A model generated the notes under the pieces. That model ran no database searches. It saw nothing but the letters and a program-made list of their open reading frames with translations, and was not told the origin of the DNA. A program made the position numbers and the translations under genes. From Candidatus Gastranaerophilales bacterium (GTDB taxonomy: Bacteria; Cyanobacteriota; Vampirovibrionia; Gastranaerophilales; Gastranaerophilaceae), in the NCBI GenBank assembly GCA_944323165.1, contig CALURK010000001.1, positions 62,001 to 126,000 of the forward strand: DNA of 64,000 nt, written 5' to 3'. Shown here one piece after another: positions 1-8,036 of this stretch; the first letter of the stretch is position 1, and the number at the start of each line of letters is the position of its first letter.

Positions 1-149
1 GCGGAATGTCAACCGAACAAGATTAAAAAAGCGTCCAGTGCAACCCGCAGGGCATAAGGTCAGCAGAGGTTGACCTGTAGTTGAAAATTAAATAATGTCG
101 GTTAATGGAATGTCAACCGATAAGTATAGTATAAAAAAGGAGAAATAAA
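1..149. other. Structured leader/upstream region before ferredoxin
   Basis: No coding frame is supported here. The 14-mer GGAATGTCAACCGA occurs twice (3-16 and 107-120). Two hairpins can be drawn: AGGTCA (57-62) with TGACCT (71-76), and TCGGTT (98-103) with AACCGA (115-120). It may be the end of an upstream non-coding RNA or the ferredoxin leader. I could not match it to a known RNA family. A Shine-Dalgarno-like AAGGAGA lies at 138-144, just before the ferredoxin ATG. Confidence 0.4.
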
Positions 150-326
150 ATGAACGTAACAATTAATGATTCATGTATTGGATGTGGCGCATGCGAATCA
201 ATTTGCGATGCAGTTTTCCACGTAGAAGATAGAGCAGTTGTGACAGAAGCAAATGTTGCAGGTAACGAAGAATGTGTAAAAGAAGCAGCTAATGCTTGTC
301 CTGTATCTGCTATAGAAGTTGAATAA
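150..326 (+). CDS. Small single-cluster ferredoxin
   Basis: A 58-residue protein with a C-x2-C-x2-C motif at residues 9, 12 and 15 and a distal Cys-Pro near residue 48. This is the pattern of monocluster [4Fe-4S] ferredoxins, which carry single electrons between cytosolic redox enzymes. An additional Cys at residue 19 could be part of a disulfide or alternative ligation. It is acidic, as ferredoxins usually are. The start is fixed by a good ribosome binding site (AAGGAGA, 6-8 bases upstream). It is monocistronic: a strong terminator follows and the next gene is on the other strand. No partner oxidoreductase lies next to it, so its electron donor and acceptor are unknown. The family call is secure; the cluster type (4Fe versus 3Fe) is inferred. 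Confidence 0.9.
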   Translation: MNVTINDSCIGCGACESICDAVFHVEDRAVVTEANVAGNEECVKEAANACPVSAIEVE

Positions 327-348
327 TTTATAGAATTATTTGATACAA

Positions 349-386
349 AAGTCGGACTCTTTTTTTTCAAAAAAGAGTCCGACTTC
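349..386. terminator. Bidirectional terminator between ferredoxin and acetolactate synthase
   Basis: A long hairpin has arms AAGTCGGACTC and GAGTCCGACTT, with T- and A-runs meeting at the loop. It sits between the stop codons of two convergent genes and can serve both. Confidence 0.85.
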
Positions 387-391
387 TTTGT

Positions 392-2020
392 TTATATATT
401 TTCAAACGAATCTATGACAATATCTACAATAGCAGTTCCCGGGTGGTTGATGGCTTTTTCGAGAGCGGGAATTAATTCTTCTTTTTTCTGAACTCTTATT
501 GCAAACAAGTCATACGCTTCTGCTATTTTAGTAAAGTCCGGGTTAATCATTTCGACTTGGTATCTGTTTTGGTAAATTTTTTCTTGAAGTTGTCTTACCA
601 TACCGAGATAGCTGTTATTCATGATAATTATTTTGACAGGAATTTGGTTTTCTCTGCAGGTAGCAAGTTCTTGCAGGTTCATCTGAAAAGAACCATCTCC
701 TGTTATATTTAAAATGAGGTTATTTGGCTTTGCAACGTATGCTCCAATGCTTGCAGGAAGCCCAAATCCCATAGTACCTAAGCCGCCTGAAGTTATAAAT
801 TTTCTTGGTTTATTAAAATTGAAAAACTGTGCGGTAAGCATTTGGTGTTGACCGACATCAGTTACTACAATCGGTTCATAATATTTTGTATATTCGGATA
901 AAGTTTCAAGTACAAATGATGAGTGCAGGTATTGCTGTTCTTTTTCAAGCGGGAAGAATTCATCTTTGTAAGCGTCTACCTCGTATCTCCATTTGGCTTG
1001 TGTTTGGAAATTTTGTTTATTCTCTAAACATTTTTGTAAGAAAATTTTTACATCAGTATTTATTTGTAACTCAAAATTTCTCTTAGATTTTTTAAGGTTA
1101 ACTGATACAACTTTGCAATTTTTTGCAAAATCATTCTTTTTGCAGGTTGATCTGTCTGAAAAAGCTGCTCCAAGGGCGATTAGTAAATCACATTGGCTTA
1201 AAGCTTCGTTAGCAGCTTCAATTCCGTTTAGTCCAATCATTCCAATATATAAATTGTTTTCGGAAGGGTAAATCCCTATACCCATAAGAGTTGAAACTAC
1301 AGGGATTTGTAGCATTGATACAAATTTTTCTACTTCTTCTGCAGAATCAATACAGCCTCCGCCGATTAGTAATAGTGGGCTTTGTGCTGAATTTATCAGC
1401 TTAATAAATTCACTTATTTTATCATCAACATTTTCACTAAAACTTGTGTTCTCATTTTGTAGCGTGTCTGTTGAAAAATTAGCCTCTGCTTCAAGAATAT
1501 TCCTAGGAAGAACCACAACAACCGGGCCTTTTATACCTGATTCAGCTTCGTCAAAAGCTTTTTTGATTACCATTGATACGTTATCGTCCTTGCCGAGTGT
1601 GAATGTTTTTTTACAGCAATTTTTTGTAATAGCTTCGATATTAATTTTTTGAAAAACTTTTTCACTGTTATTTGAGTTATTAACGTCGCCTGCCAGTATA
1701 ACAAGTGGTGTAGAATCGGCATAGGCATTTGCAATACCAGTAATTGTATTAGTAAATCCGGGGCCTGAAGTTACAAGAACAACTCCTGTCTTTCCGCTGG
1801 CTCTTGCGTATCCTTCTGCGGCGTGAACGGCTGCTTGCTCGTGTCTTACAAGATAATGCTTGATTTGTTCTGTTTTTGAAAGCTCATTATAAATACTGAG
1901 AACAGCTGCTCCCGGATAACCGAAAATACTGTCTACATTGAGCTTACACAAGGTATCTACAATTGCGGATGCTGAAGTTTTGACTTGTACAAGATTTGTC
2001 ATATTAAGGGTATTATACAT
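392..2020 (-). CDS. ilvB: Acetolactate synthase large subunit (thiamine diphosphate enzyme)
   Basis: Condenses two pyruvates to 2-acetolactate, or pyruvate with 2-ketobutyrate to acetohydroxybutyrate: the first common step of branched-chain amino acid synthesis. The thiamine-activating Glu is in the RHEQAAVHAAEGYAR stretch (residues about 60-74), and the GDGSF...NN thiamine/Mg motif is at about 442-471. About 540 residues, slightly shorter than the usual 550-590. In the conserved 'GMVRQ-W' segment the Trp is replaced by Leu (codon 587-589); that Trp sets 2-ketobutyrate preference and herbicide sensitivity in characterised enzymes. No regulatory subunit gene (ilvN) is adjacent. The start is uncertain: ATG 2020, or the internal ATG at 2002 which fits family N-termini. 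Assignment to anabolic IlvB rather than catabolic AlsS rests on the GMVRQ context. Confidence 0.9.
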   Translation of the reverse strand: MYNTLNMTNLVQVKTSASAIVDTLCKLNVDSIFGYPGAAVLSIYNELSKTEQIKHYLVRHEQAAVHAAEGYARASGKTGVVLVTSGPGFTNTITGIANAYADSTPLVILAGDVNNSNNSEKVFQKINIEAITKNCCKKTFTLGKDDNVSMVIKKAFDEAESGIKGPVVVVLPRNILEAEANFSTDTLQNENTSFSENVDDKISEFIKLINSAQSPLLLIGGGCIDSAEEVEKFVSMLQIPVVSTLMGIGIYPSENNLYIGMIGLNGIEAANEALSQCDLLIALGAAFSDRSTCKKNDFAKNCKVVSVNLKKSKRNFELQINTDVKIFLQKCLENKQNFQTQAKWRYEVDAYKDEFFPLEKEQQYLHSSFVLETLSEYTKYYEPIVVTDVGQHQMLTAQFFNFNKPRKFITSGGLGTMGFGLPASIGAYVAKPNNLILNITGDGSFQMNLQELATCRENQIPVKIIIMNNSYLGMVRQLQEKIYQNRYQVEMINPDFTKIAEAYDLFAIRVQKKEELIPALEKAINHPGTAIVDIVIDSFENI

Positions 2021-2140
2021 CAAATCATGGTCTTAGGTAAATAGTGAATATATGAATAAAAAAAGAACACTTGATTTCTAATTTTGTTTAACGTAGAATA
2101 TACATGCACTTTAAGCCTAGTGATATTGATAATTAAATAT

Positions 2141-2217
2141 CGGGATGTAGCGCAGTTTGGTAGCGCACCTCGCTTGGGACGAGGGGGTCGCACGTTCAAA
2201 TCGTGTCATCCCGACCA
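2141..2217 (+). tRNA. tRNA-Pro (anticodon TGG)
   Basis: Cloverleaf with acceptor CGGGATG/CATCCCG, D-arm GCGC...GCGC, and anticodon stem CCTCG/CGAGG with loop CTTGGGA giving TGG. The T-arm contains GTTCAAAT. The CCA end is encoded (2215-2217). Confidence 0.95.
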
Positions 2218-2225
2218 TTTAGAAA

Positions 2226-2252
2226 AGAAGCCTTTCGTGGGCTTCTTTTTTT
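2226..2252 (+). terminator. Terminator of tRNA-Pro
   Basis: Hairpin AGAAGCC/GGCTTCT followed by a T-run, directly after the tRNA CCA end. Confidence 0.85.
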
Positions 2253-2259
2253 GTTTCTC

Positions 2260-2460
2260 GACCCCACCCTATCCTTAAGTGGCGGGGAAATTATTTGTCA
2301 TTCCGAACTTGTTTCGGAATCTGTTTTTACCCCACCCTATCCCTCCCCTTCCAAGGGAGGGTAAGAGATTTTAATTGTCATCCTGAATTTATTTCAGGAT
2401 CTTCTTTCAAACCCCACCCCCTAACCCCCTCCCTCAAGGGGCGGGAGAAATATTTGTGTT
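2260..2460. repeat. Dispersed palindromic repeat cluster
   Basis: Non-coding. It holds a palindrome with arms ATTCCGAA/TTCGGAAT (2296-2322), another with arms TCCTGAA/TTCAGGA (2376-2403), and C-rich units of the type 'ccccaccct...ccaagggaggg' (about 2331-2362 and 2410-2450). The 28-base unit at 2376-2403 is repeated exactly at 13200-13227. The 2296-2322 unit recurs inverted at 13157-13184 with one mismatch. These resemble REP/MITE-like elements. Confidence 0.8.
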
Positions 2461-2472
2461 CCGAACCAAACT

Positions 2473-3384
2473 CTACTTTCCGTGAGGGTGTGCTGTTTCG
2501 TATACGTCTTTCATGTGTTTCATTGATATATGTGTATAAATCTGGGTATTAGAAATTCCGGCATGGCCTAAAAGCTCCTGAACAACTCTTAAATCGGCTC
2601 CGTTTTCTATTAGTTTTGTCGCAAAGCTGTGTCTGAAAACGTGCGGAGTTACTTTTTTCGGCAACTCTATTTTTTCAACTGTTTCATTTATTACTTTTCT
2701 TATTGTTTTATTCTGTAGTCTGTACCCGGTATTATTTATAAAAAGAGGCGAATCATCAGTAACTTCTCCGATATCATATCCAGGAGCAAGCAGTTTTCTT
2801 GCATAATTTATGTATTGAATAAGATATCCTTTAGCTCTGTCTGACATAAGCACAATTCTTTCTTTTGCACCTTTACCAAAAACGCGGATTTCATTCTCTT
2901 CAAGGTTAAGGTCGCCAAAGTTGAGGTTGCTTAATTCCGAAACACGCATTCCAGTAGCCCAAAGAAGTTCGAGTATAACTCTATTTCTAAAACCTGCCGG
3001 AGTGTCAATTTTTACATTGTTTAAAATTTGTTCCACTTCGTCAGGTGTAAGAAACTTTGGCAAAGATTTTGGTCTTTTAGGCGCCGTTAATGACAAAGCA
3101 GGATCTGAGTCGATATATCTTTCTCTAAATAAAAACTTATAAAAAGTTCTGATAGCTGCGACTTTTCTTGCAATAGTTGTTTTCTTATAATCAAATCTCT
3201 GGATAAAATGAAGATATTCTCTAAGTTTATTAAAATCAATATCCACGCAGCTTGTACCGTTTAGCCATAATACATAACTTACAATATCGGATTCGTAGGC
3301 ACTAAGTGTATGAGAAGAAAAATTTTTTTCTACACTCAAATAAGTTTTAAATGATTCTATATATTCTTTTTCTCTGCTATCCAT
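2473..3384 (-). CDS. Tyrosine recombinase, XerC/XerD type
   Basis: A 303-residue site-specific recombinase, the usual length for chromosome-dimer-resolving Xer proteins acting at dif. The N-terminal core-binding SAM-like domain covers about residues 5-90. The catalytic domain carries R147, K171, H248-x-x-R251, H274 and the nucleophile Y283, all in canonical context. Genomic setting is housekeeping: it lies next to engB, with no phage genes nearby, which favours XerC/D over an integron or phage integrase. XerC and XerD cannot be told apart here. It ends inside a repeat cluster. Confidence 0.88.
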   Translation of the reverse strand: MDSREKEYIESFKTYLSVEKNFSSHTLSAYESDIVSYVLWLNGTSCVDIDFNKLREYLHFIQRFDYKKTTIARKVAAIRTFYKFLFRERYIDSDPALSLTAPKRPKSLPKFLTPDEVEQILNNVKIDTPAGFRNRVILELLWATGMRVSELSNLNFGDLNLEENEIRVFGKGAKERIVLMSDRAKGYLIQYINYARKLLAPGYDIGEVTDDSPLFINNTGYRLQNKTIRKVINETVEKIELPKKVTPHVFRHSFATKLIENGADLRVVQELLGHAGISNTQIYTHISMKHMKDVYETAHPHGK

Positions 3385-3443
3385 TGTTTACATTTACCCT
3401 TGTATATTATACAATATTTGTACTAAAGTTTGAAGCGGTACGT

Positions 3444-3692
3444 ATGAATATTTTAAAGACTTTTGAGACATTTTTGAAAGAACCCCTAAGTATTTTAAGG
3501 GATAATTTTATACAAATTGTCAGCATTCAAACCGGAAACATATTTGAACATAAACCATCTGTAGATGTTTCTTTATTTAAGGATAAAGCTCAAATAACTG
3601 TTGTTAATAATGAGAAAGTTTATAAATTACTTTCCCTTGTGACACATAGGGCAAAAGAAAAAGAAAAGGAAAAAGAAAATGAGTCAGCTTAA
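3444..3692 (+). CDS. Small conserved-looking protein preceding engB
   Basis: An 82-residue soluble protein of unknown function, ending in a charged Lys/Glu repeat tail. The frame stays open upstream, but the ATG at 3444 is preferred because earlier starts run into the divergent xerC gene. The last 14 bases overlap the engB start (3679), indicating translational coupling. The short beta-like core (about residues 28-65) does not match a family I recognise. The purine-rich tail region doubles as the engB ribosome binding region. Real expression is likely from the overlap; function is unknown. Confidence 0.6.
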   Translation: MNILKTFETFLKEPLSILRDNFIQIVSIQTGNIFEHKPSVDVSLFKDKAQITVVNNEKVYKLLSLVTHRAKEKEKEKENESA

Positions 3693-4251
3693 TGCAAAAT
3701 TCATAATAAGTGCAGAAAAGCTTTCGCAATGTCCGGATTTTCAAATGCCGGAATTCCCGCTATTAGGGCGTTCTAATGTCGGCAAATCTTCTTTTATAAA
3801 TGCTCTTGCCAATCACAAAAAGCTTGCAAAAACTTCAAATACTCCCGGAAAAACCAGATTAATAAACTTTTTTAATTTTTCTGATATTTTTATGGTGGCA
3901 GATCTTCCGGGATATGGTTATGCGAAAGTTTCTAAGGAAGCGCAAGCAAGATGGCAAAAATATTTGGAAGAGTACCTTTTAAACAGAAAACAGATTAAAT
4001 CTCTAATACAATTTATTGATGCAAGGCATGATGTCCAGAAAAATGATTTTCAAATGCGAGAATGGGTTAGTGCGTACAACCTTCCTGTGTTTACAGTTTT
4101 AACAAAGATAGATTACGTTCCGAAAAGCAAACAGCTCAGTGTTATTTCTAAGGTAAAAAAAGAGTTGCAAGGTGATGTTTTACCTTTTAGTGCCGTTGAT
4201 AGACGCTATTGCGATACTATGATTGAATATTTAACCAATTTGTGCAAATAA
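3679..4251 (+). CDS. engB: Ribosome biogenesis GTPase EngB/YsxC/YihA
   Basis: Essential TRAFAC-class GTPase that assists late assembly of the large ribosomal subunit. G1 (P-loop) GRSNVGKSS is at residues 30-38, G2 Thr near residue 55, G3 DLPGYG at 75-80, G4 TKID at 142-145 and G5 SA at 171-172. At 190 residues it has the normal family length. It overlaps the small upstream gene and in turn overlaps the next GTG start, so it is probably part of one transcript running through to coaX. The ATG 3679 start gives the family-typical N-terminus ending in the '...FPLLGRSNVGKS' segment. Confidence 0.95.
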   Translation: MSQLNAKFIISAEKLSQCPDFQMPEFPLLGRSNVGKSSFINALANHKKLAKTSNTPGKTRLINFFNFSDIFMVADLPGYGYAKVSKEAQARWQKYLEEYLLNRKQIKSLIQFIDARHDVQKNDFQMREWVSAYNLPVFTVLTKIDYVPKSKQLSVISKVKKELQGDVLPFSAVDRRYCDTMIEYLTNLCK

Positions 4252-5198
4252 TAAGTAAAAGAGGGATTGTATTGTTAAAACTTGCAGATAATACAGAAAT
4301 TAATCAAGTATCTTTAACCGGCGTAAGAGCACTCGTTCTTCTTACACTTCTTTTGGATGAGCCAAAAACTTTTGAAGAAATTAAACAAGCTTTTATTAAT
4401 CTTAAAATCATGGAGCCGGATAGTTCGGATGATATTATAAGAATTGATTTAAACACTCTGAGAAATATAGGATGTGAAATTACTCGTGCCGGTTCTAAGA
4501 CTAATTATAAGTACAAACTTCTGGAGCACCCTTTTGCTTTAAAATTAAGCAAAGATGAAATCGGTGTTTTGCATAAAGTTTATAACAAAATGAGAAGTTA
4601 TGCCGGAATTGAAATTATATTAAAGTTTGACGAATTTATCAGAAAAATTGCAGCTCATGTTATGGATGAAGAAGCGAGGGAAGCTCTTTGCGGAATTTCT
4701 ATGTTAAAAGATTTTGATGTGAAATTTGTCAAAGATTTGCTTAATGATTGTAAGGAAAAGAGAATTTTAACTTTAAATTACAAAAAACCTGGAGAACAAG
4801 CTAATGAGAAGGTTGTTTCTGCACAAAGGTTAGTTGTCCAGAATGATAATATTTTCTTGTATTGCTATGATTTTAAGAGAAAAGAATCGGTTACATTAAA
4901 TATAAAAAGAATTTTGTCAATAATTTCGCGTGAGAGAGGAAATAATGATATTAATATAAAGACAATTGATGTAAAATTTTTCCTGAAAAATTCTTGTATT
5001 TTAGACACTGATGAAAATGAACAAATTGTAGAAAATTTGCCTGATGGGAAATTAATTATTGGAAAATATTATAACGAATTTCTTGCAATACAGCGTATAT
5101 TGTCATTTGGTGCTGATTGTACGGTAATTGAGCCGACGGATTTTCGGGCTAAGGTAATTGAAAAATTGAAAAGTATGAGAGGTGTTTATGGTGGCTAA
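4242..5198 (+). CDS. WYL-domain transcriptional regulator (first of a tandem pair)
   Basis: A 318-residue protein with an N-terminal helix-turn-helix-like region (about residues 20-85, with a family-style 'LNTLRNIGCEITR' segment). A WYL domain follows at about 165-230 ('KRILTLNYKKPGE...AQRLVVQNDNIFLYCYD'), then a C-terminal WCX-like extension. WYL proteins are ligand- or nucleic-acid-sensing regulators, often in pairs such as PafB/PafC that control DNA-damage genes. The listed start is GTG 4242, overlapping engB. A TTG at 4272 with AGAGGG about 7 bases upstream is a good alternative. It overlaps the next WYL gene. The target is unknown. Confidence 0.78.
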   Translation: MQIISKRGIVLLKLADNTEINQVSLTGVRALVLLTLLLDEPKTFEEIKQAFINLKIMEPDSSDDIIRIDLNTLRNIGCEITRAGSKTNYKYKLLEHPFALKLSKDEIGVLHKVYNKMRSYAGIEIILKFDEFIRKIAAHVMDEEAREALCGISMLKDFDVKFVKDLLNDCKEKRILTLNYKKPGEQANEKVVSAQRLVVQNDNIFLYCYDFKRKESVTLNIKRILSIISRERGNNDINIKTIDVKFFLKNSCILDTDENEQIVENLPDGKLIIGKYYNEFLAIQRILSFGADCTVIEPTDFRAKVIEKLKSMRGVYGG

Positions 5199-6057
5199 AC
5201 TTTCTGTTAAAAAAAATCTCTCTTCATTGCAAGTATTAAAAACTCTTTTAGTTATGCTTCAAGATAACTATACAATGCAAGAAATTGTTGATAAATTAAA
5301 TTCACTTGAGCCTGCTCCGATTTTTAATAATAGCGTTGTGAGTAAATATATTAATACTTGTAGATATGCCGGGTTTGAAATTCCTAAAATACATAACAGA
5401 TACTTTGTAACAAATATGCCGTTTGGCTTTGAACTTTCTTTTGATGATATTAGTGTTTTAGAATTTATGCAGAGCATAGTTAGGCAGGACTTGGGAAGTA
5501 AGTATAATAAATATTTTGATAGCTTTTTGGAAAAAATCGGCAGATTCTCTAACAAGAAAATTACAAGGATAGAAAAAGAAACTTATCAAGTTACTGTAGA
5601 ACTTTTTGAGCTTGCAATATCTGAGAAAAGAAAAATTAGACTTTTGTTTAAAAACAAATCTATTCAAGACTGTATTCCGATTGCGATAGTTGAAAATAAG
5701 AATAAGACTTATTTTCATGTAGTGTATAAAAACAAAGAAAAAATGGTGGACGCAAATCGTTTATCAGGAATTCAGTTGTTAAGCGAAAAATTTGCTAAAA
5801 ATTACAATGATCAAGTTGTCATTTTCGAATTGAAATCACCTCTTGCCGAAAGATACAAATTGCGTGAAAATGAACGTTTAATGAAGAGTTTTGACGGGCA
5901 TAGTATAACGGTTTCTAATCACGGTGAGAGTAAGGAAATTTTATTTTCAAGACTTTTGAGATATGATGACAAATGCGAAATAATTAACCCAAAATTGTAC
6001 AGAGAAGAAATGAAACAAATTCTCACCTCTGCACTTAGTAATTATGGAGAAGTATAA
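5188..6057 (+). CDS. WYL-like transcriptional regulator (second of the pair)
   Basis: A 289-residue homologue of the preceding gene in size and layout. It has an N-terminal HTH region ('YTMQEIVDKLNS...VVSKYINTCRYAGFEIPK', about residues 28-65) and a divergent WYL core at about 150-205 ('ISEKRKIRLLFKN...FHVVYKNKEKMVDANRLSGI'). The preferred start is ATG 5188 (GAGAGG upstream), inside the end of the first regulator. The stop overlaps the coaX ATG as TAATG at 6055-6059, so the three are translationally coupled. The tandem arrangement resembles PafBC, where the two proteins form a heterodimer; that they do so here is inference. Confidence 0.68.
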   Translation: MVAKLSVKKNLSSLQVLKTLLVMLQDNYTMQEIVDKLNSLEPAPIFNNSVVSKYINTCRYAGFEIPKIHNRYFVTNMPFGFELSFDDISVLEFMQSIVRQDLGSKYNKYFDSFLEKIGRFSNKKITRIEKETYQVTVELFELAISEKRKIRLLFKNKSIQDCIPIAIVENKNKTYFHVVYKNKEKMVDANRLSGIQLLSEKFAKNYNDQVVIFELKSPLAERYKLRENERLMKSFDGHSITVSNHGESKEILFSRLLRYDDKCEIINPKLYREEMKQILTSALSNYGEV

Positions 6058-6809
6058 TGCTTTTAGCTGTGGATATAGGTAATACGAACATAACTCTTGG
6101 AGTTTTTGAAAATGAAAGTATTTTGGAAACATTCAGGCTTCCTTCTGATAAAGAACTTCCTCAAGAAGAATATGAAATTTTACTTCATACTTTATTCAAA
6201 AAATACGATATAAACGCGTGTATTATTGCTTCAGTAGTTGATGAATTAAATAGGGTTTTTAAACATGCTGCGGATAATGTATTTCATTTAGATTCAATTC
6301 TTTTAAATTATAAATTAAATCTCGGTATAAAATTAAAACTGAAAAATCCCAAAGAAGCCGGTGCTGACAGGATTGCAAATGCTTGCGGAGCTTATGTTTT
6401 GTATTCTAAGCCAGCAATAACTGTGGATTTGGGAACGGCTACAACCTTTGATATTTTAGATAAAAATGGGGATTTCCTCGGCGGTGTTATAATGCCCGGA
6501 CTTAATTTACAGTTTCGAGCTTTAAATAATTGCACTTCTAAGCTACCAAAAATAGAGGCTGATACTGTAGAAACAGCTATCGGTAATAATACGGAAGATG
6601 CTATTTTATCAGGGGTAATAAGGGGCTCTGCTTGCGCAATTGACGGACTTATTGAACAGTGCGAAAAAGAACTTGGAGAAAAAGCCGTAATCGTTGCAAC
6701 AGGAGGGTATTCTTCTCTTATTTCCAAATACACAAAGCGCCAGTTTGATTTTGTTAATCCTTATCTGACGCTTGAAGGTTTAAGATTTTTGTATGAATTG
6801 AATAAATAA
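6057..6809 (+). CDS. coaX: Type III pantothenate kinase
   Basis: Phosphorylates pantothenate as the first step of coenzyme A synthesis. Type III enzymes are insensitive to CoA feedback and need a monovalent cation. It shows the N-terminal phosphate-binding D6-x-GNT motif, the GADR motif at 102-105 and the catalytic-region Asp at about 124 in 'ITVDLGTATTFD'. At 250 residues it has the family-normal length. It is the last gene of the engB-WYL-WYL-coaX run, with a TAATG junction to the second WYL gene, and converges with the minus-strand hydrolase four bases away. Confidence 0.95.
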   Translation: MLLAVDIGNTNITLGVFENESILETFRLPSDKELPQEEYEILLHTLFKKYDINACIIASVVDELNRVFKHAADNVFHLDSILLNYKLNLGIKLKLKNPKEAGADRIANACGAYVLYSKPAITVDLGTATTFDILDKNGDFLGGVIMPGLNLQFRALNNCTSKLPKIEADTVETAIGNNTEDAILSGVIRGSACAIDGLIEQCEKELGEKAVIVATGGYSSLISKYTKRQFDFVNPYLTLEGLRFLYELNK

Positions 6810-6813
6810 TTAA

Positions 6814-7464
6814 TTATTGTTCAATATTCATAATTCTAGGTAACTTACCGATTTCTCTTATTTGACGCTCAAATTCTGCAATATCAACTTCTATTGCATC
6901 AAACGTATTATAGTGCATAGGGATAATTTCGCTAGCTTCAAGCCATTCAGCTGCTTTTACTGCGTGTTCGATATCCATTGTGTATTTCCCGCCTATAGGA
7001 AGCATTGCTATATCGGGTTGATAAATTTCGCCTATTACTTTCATCTCAGAATTTAATCCGGTATCTCCGGCATGATATAATGTTTTACCTTCTATTTCGA
7101 AAATATATCCGCAAGGTGAACCTCCATAAATGCCGTCAGGAGTTGAACTTGAGTGAAATGCAGGTACTGCAGCTACTCTTCCCCAACTATATTCACGCCA
7201 AGAACCAATACCTATATCATTTGCTTTTGCACCTTTCATTTTGCAGTAATTGGCAAGTTCGTATATTGCAGTAATTGGTGCTCCTGTTTGCTTGGAAATT
7301 TCTATGGCACTGCCTAAATGATCTCCGTGAGCGTGAGTTACAAAAATGTCATATATATTTTCAGGTTTATAATTTGGAGAACAAGCTAAAAATGGATCTA
7401 TTAAAATCTTTTTTCCTGTTGTTTCAAGCTCAAATGCACTGTGACCTAAATATTTTATTTCCAT
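6814..7464 (-). CDS. Metal-dependent hydrolase, UPF0173 (metallo-beta-lactamase fold)
   Basis: A 216-residue stand-alone metallo-beta-lactamase-fold protein. The metal motif T-H-A-H-G-D-H places ligands at H44, H46, D48 and H49. Further ligands are expected in 'PAFHSS', 'HAGDTG' and the C-terminal 'PMHYNT'. This matches the YtkL/UPF0173 family, whose substrate is not established. The ribosome binding site (GGAGAG) just upstream of ATG 7464 supports the start. It is probably monocistronic. Function beyond hydrolase is unknown. Confidence 0.9.
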   Translation of the reverse strand: MEIKYLGHSAFELETTGKKILIDPFLACSPNYKPENIYDIFVTHAHGDHLGSAIEISKQTGAPITAIYELANYCKMKGAKANDIGIGSWREYSWGRVAAVPAFHSSSTPDGIYGGSPCGYIFEIEGKTLYHAGDTGLNSEMKVIGEIYQPDIAMLPIGGKYTMDIEHAVKAAEWLEASEIIPMHYNTFDAIEVDIAEFERQIREIGKLPRIMNIEQ

Positions 7465-7520
7465 AACTCTCTCCTTTTTCCTGTTATAAATCTTATTATA
7501 ACCTATTTGGTTAAATTTTA

Positions 7521-8036
7521 CTATTTATTTTTCACTTTTGGACCCTTTAATGAATTATAAAAATGCATTATATAATCATCATACTTTTTACCTTTGACTA
7601 AACCTTTAAAAACTTCTGCAACAAATTCTCTTCCGTCATTTTTTTTAATTGCATATTCAGAAACATCTTTTTTAACTTTTTCTGTATCAATATTCTTCCA
7701 AACCTCTCTACACTCACTTATAGGCGGCATTTGGGGAAAGTGAAGCCAATGACCTATTTCATGAAACAGGGCGTCAAATTTCTCGGAAGGTGGCTTTTTT
7801 AAATTTGATTTGGATATAAAGAGATACAATTTATCAAAAATTTTTACGCAGCTTGACTGAGTTATGAATTTGGGTCTGAAGGCTATTTTTTGAGGTAATT
7901 TATCAACTTTTCCGGCAATCAGTTGTAATCCTTCCTCCTGATATTGTTTCGTTTTTTTATTATTTTTATTTACAAAAAGGAGGGTATTATATGCCAATTT
8001 ATACCTCATAGCCGTTAGGCGGGAAGATATTTTCAT
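7521..8036 (-). CDS. Zincin-like putative metalloprotease
   Basis: A 171-residue protein with an HEIGH motif at residues 92-96 (HExxH class, followed by WLHF) and a downstream Glu (E137 or E141 in 'REFVAEVF') that could be the third zinc ligand, as in gluzincins. No signal peptide or membrane segment is evident; the N-terminus is basic. The start is set at ATG 8036, which overlaps the stop of the upstream acyltransferase-like gene as ATGA, so translation is coupled. The frame is open further upstream, but that would overlap the neighbour. The fold resembles zincins found in phage and toxin-like proteins. Substrate unknown. Confidence 0.6.
   Translation of the reverse strand: MKISSRLTAMRYKLAYNTLLFVNKNNKKTKQYQEEGLQLIAGKVDKLPQKIAFRPKFITQSSCVKIFDKLYLFISKSNLKKPPSEKFDALFHEIGHWLHFPQMPPISECREVWKNIDTEKVKKDVSEYAIKKNDGREFVAEVFKGLVKGKKYDDYIMHFYNSLKGPKVKNK

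Noticed and set aside
2295-2552. Open frame over the C-rich repeats after tRNA-Pro
   Set aside because: Composed of palindromic repeats and the antisense end of xerC; no start signal.
2473-3384. XerC-like recombinase as the integrase of the 34-55 kb element
   Set aside because: It lies 31 kb outside the element in a housekeeping context and has the length and motifs of a chromosomal Xer protein.
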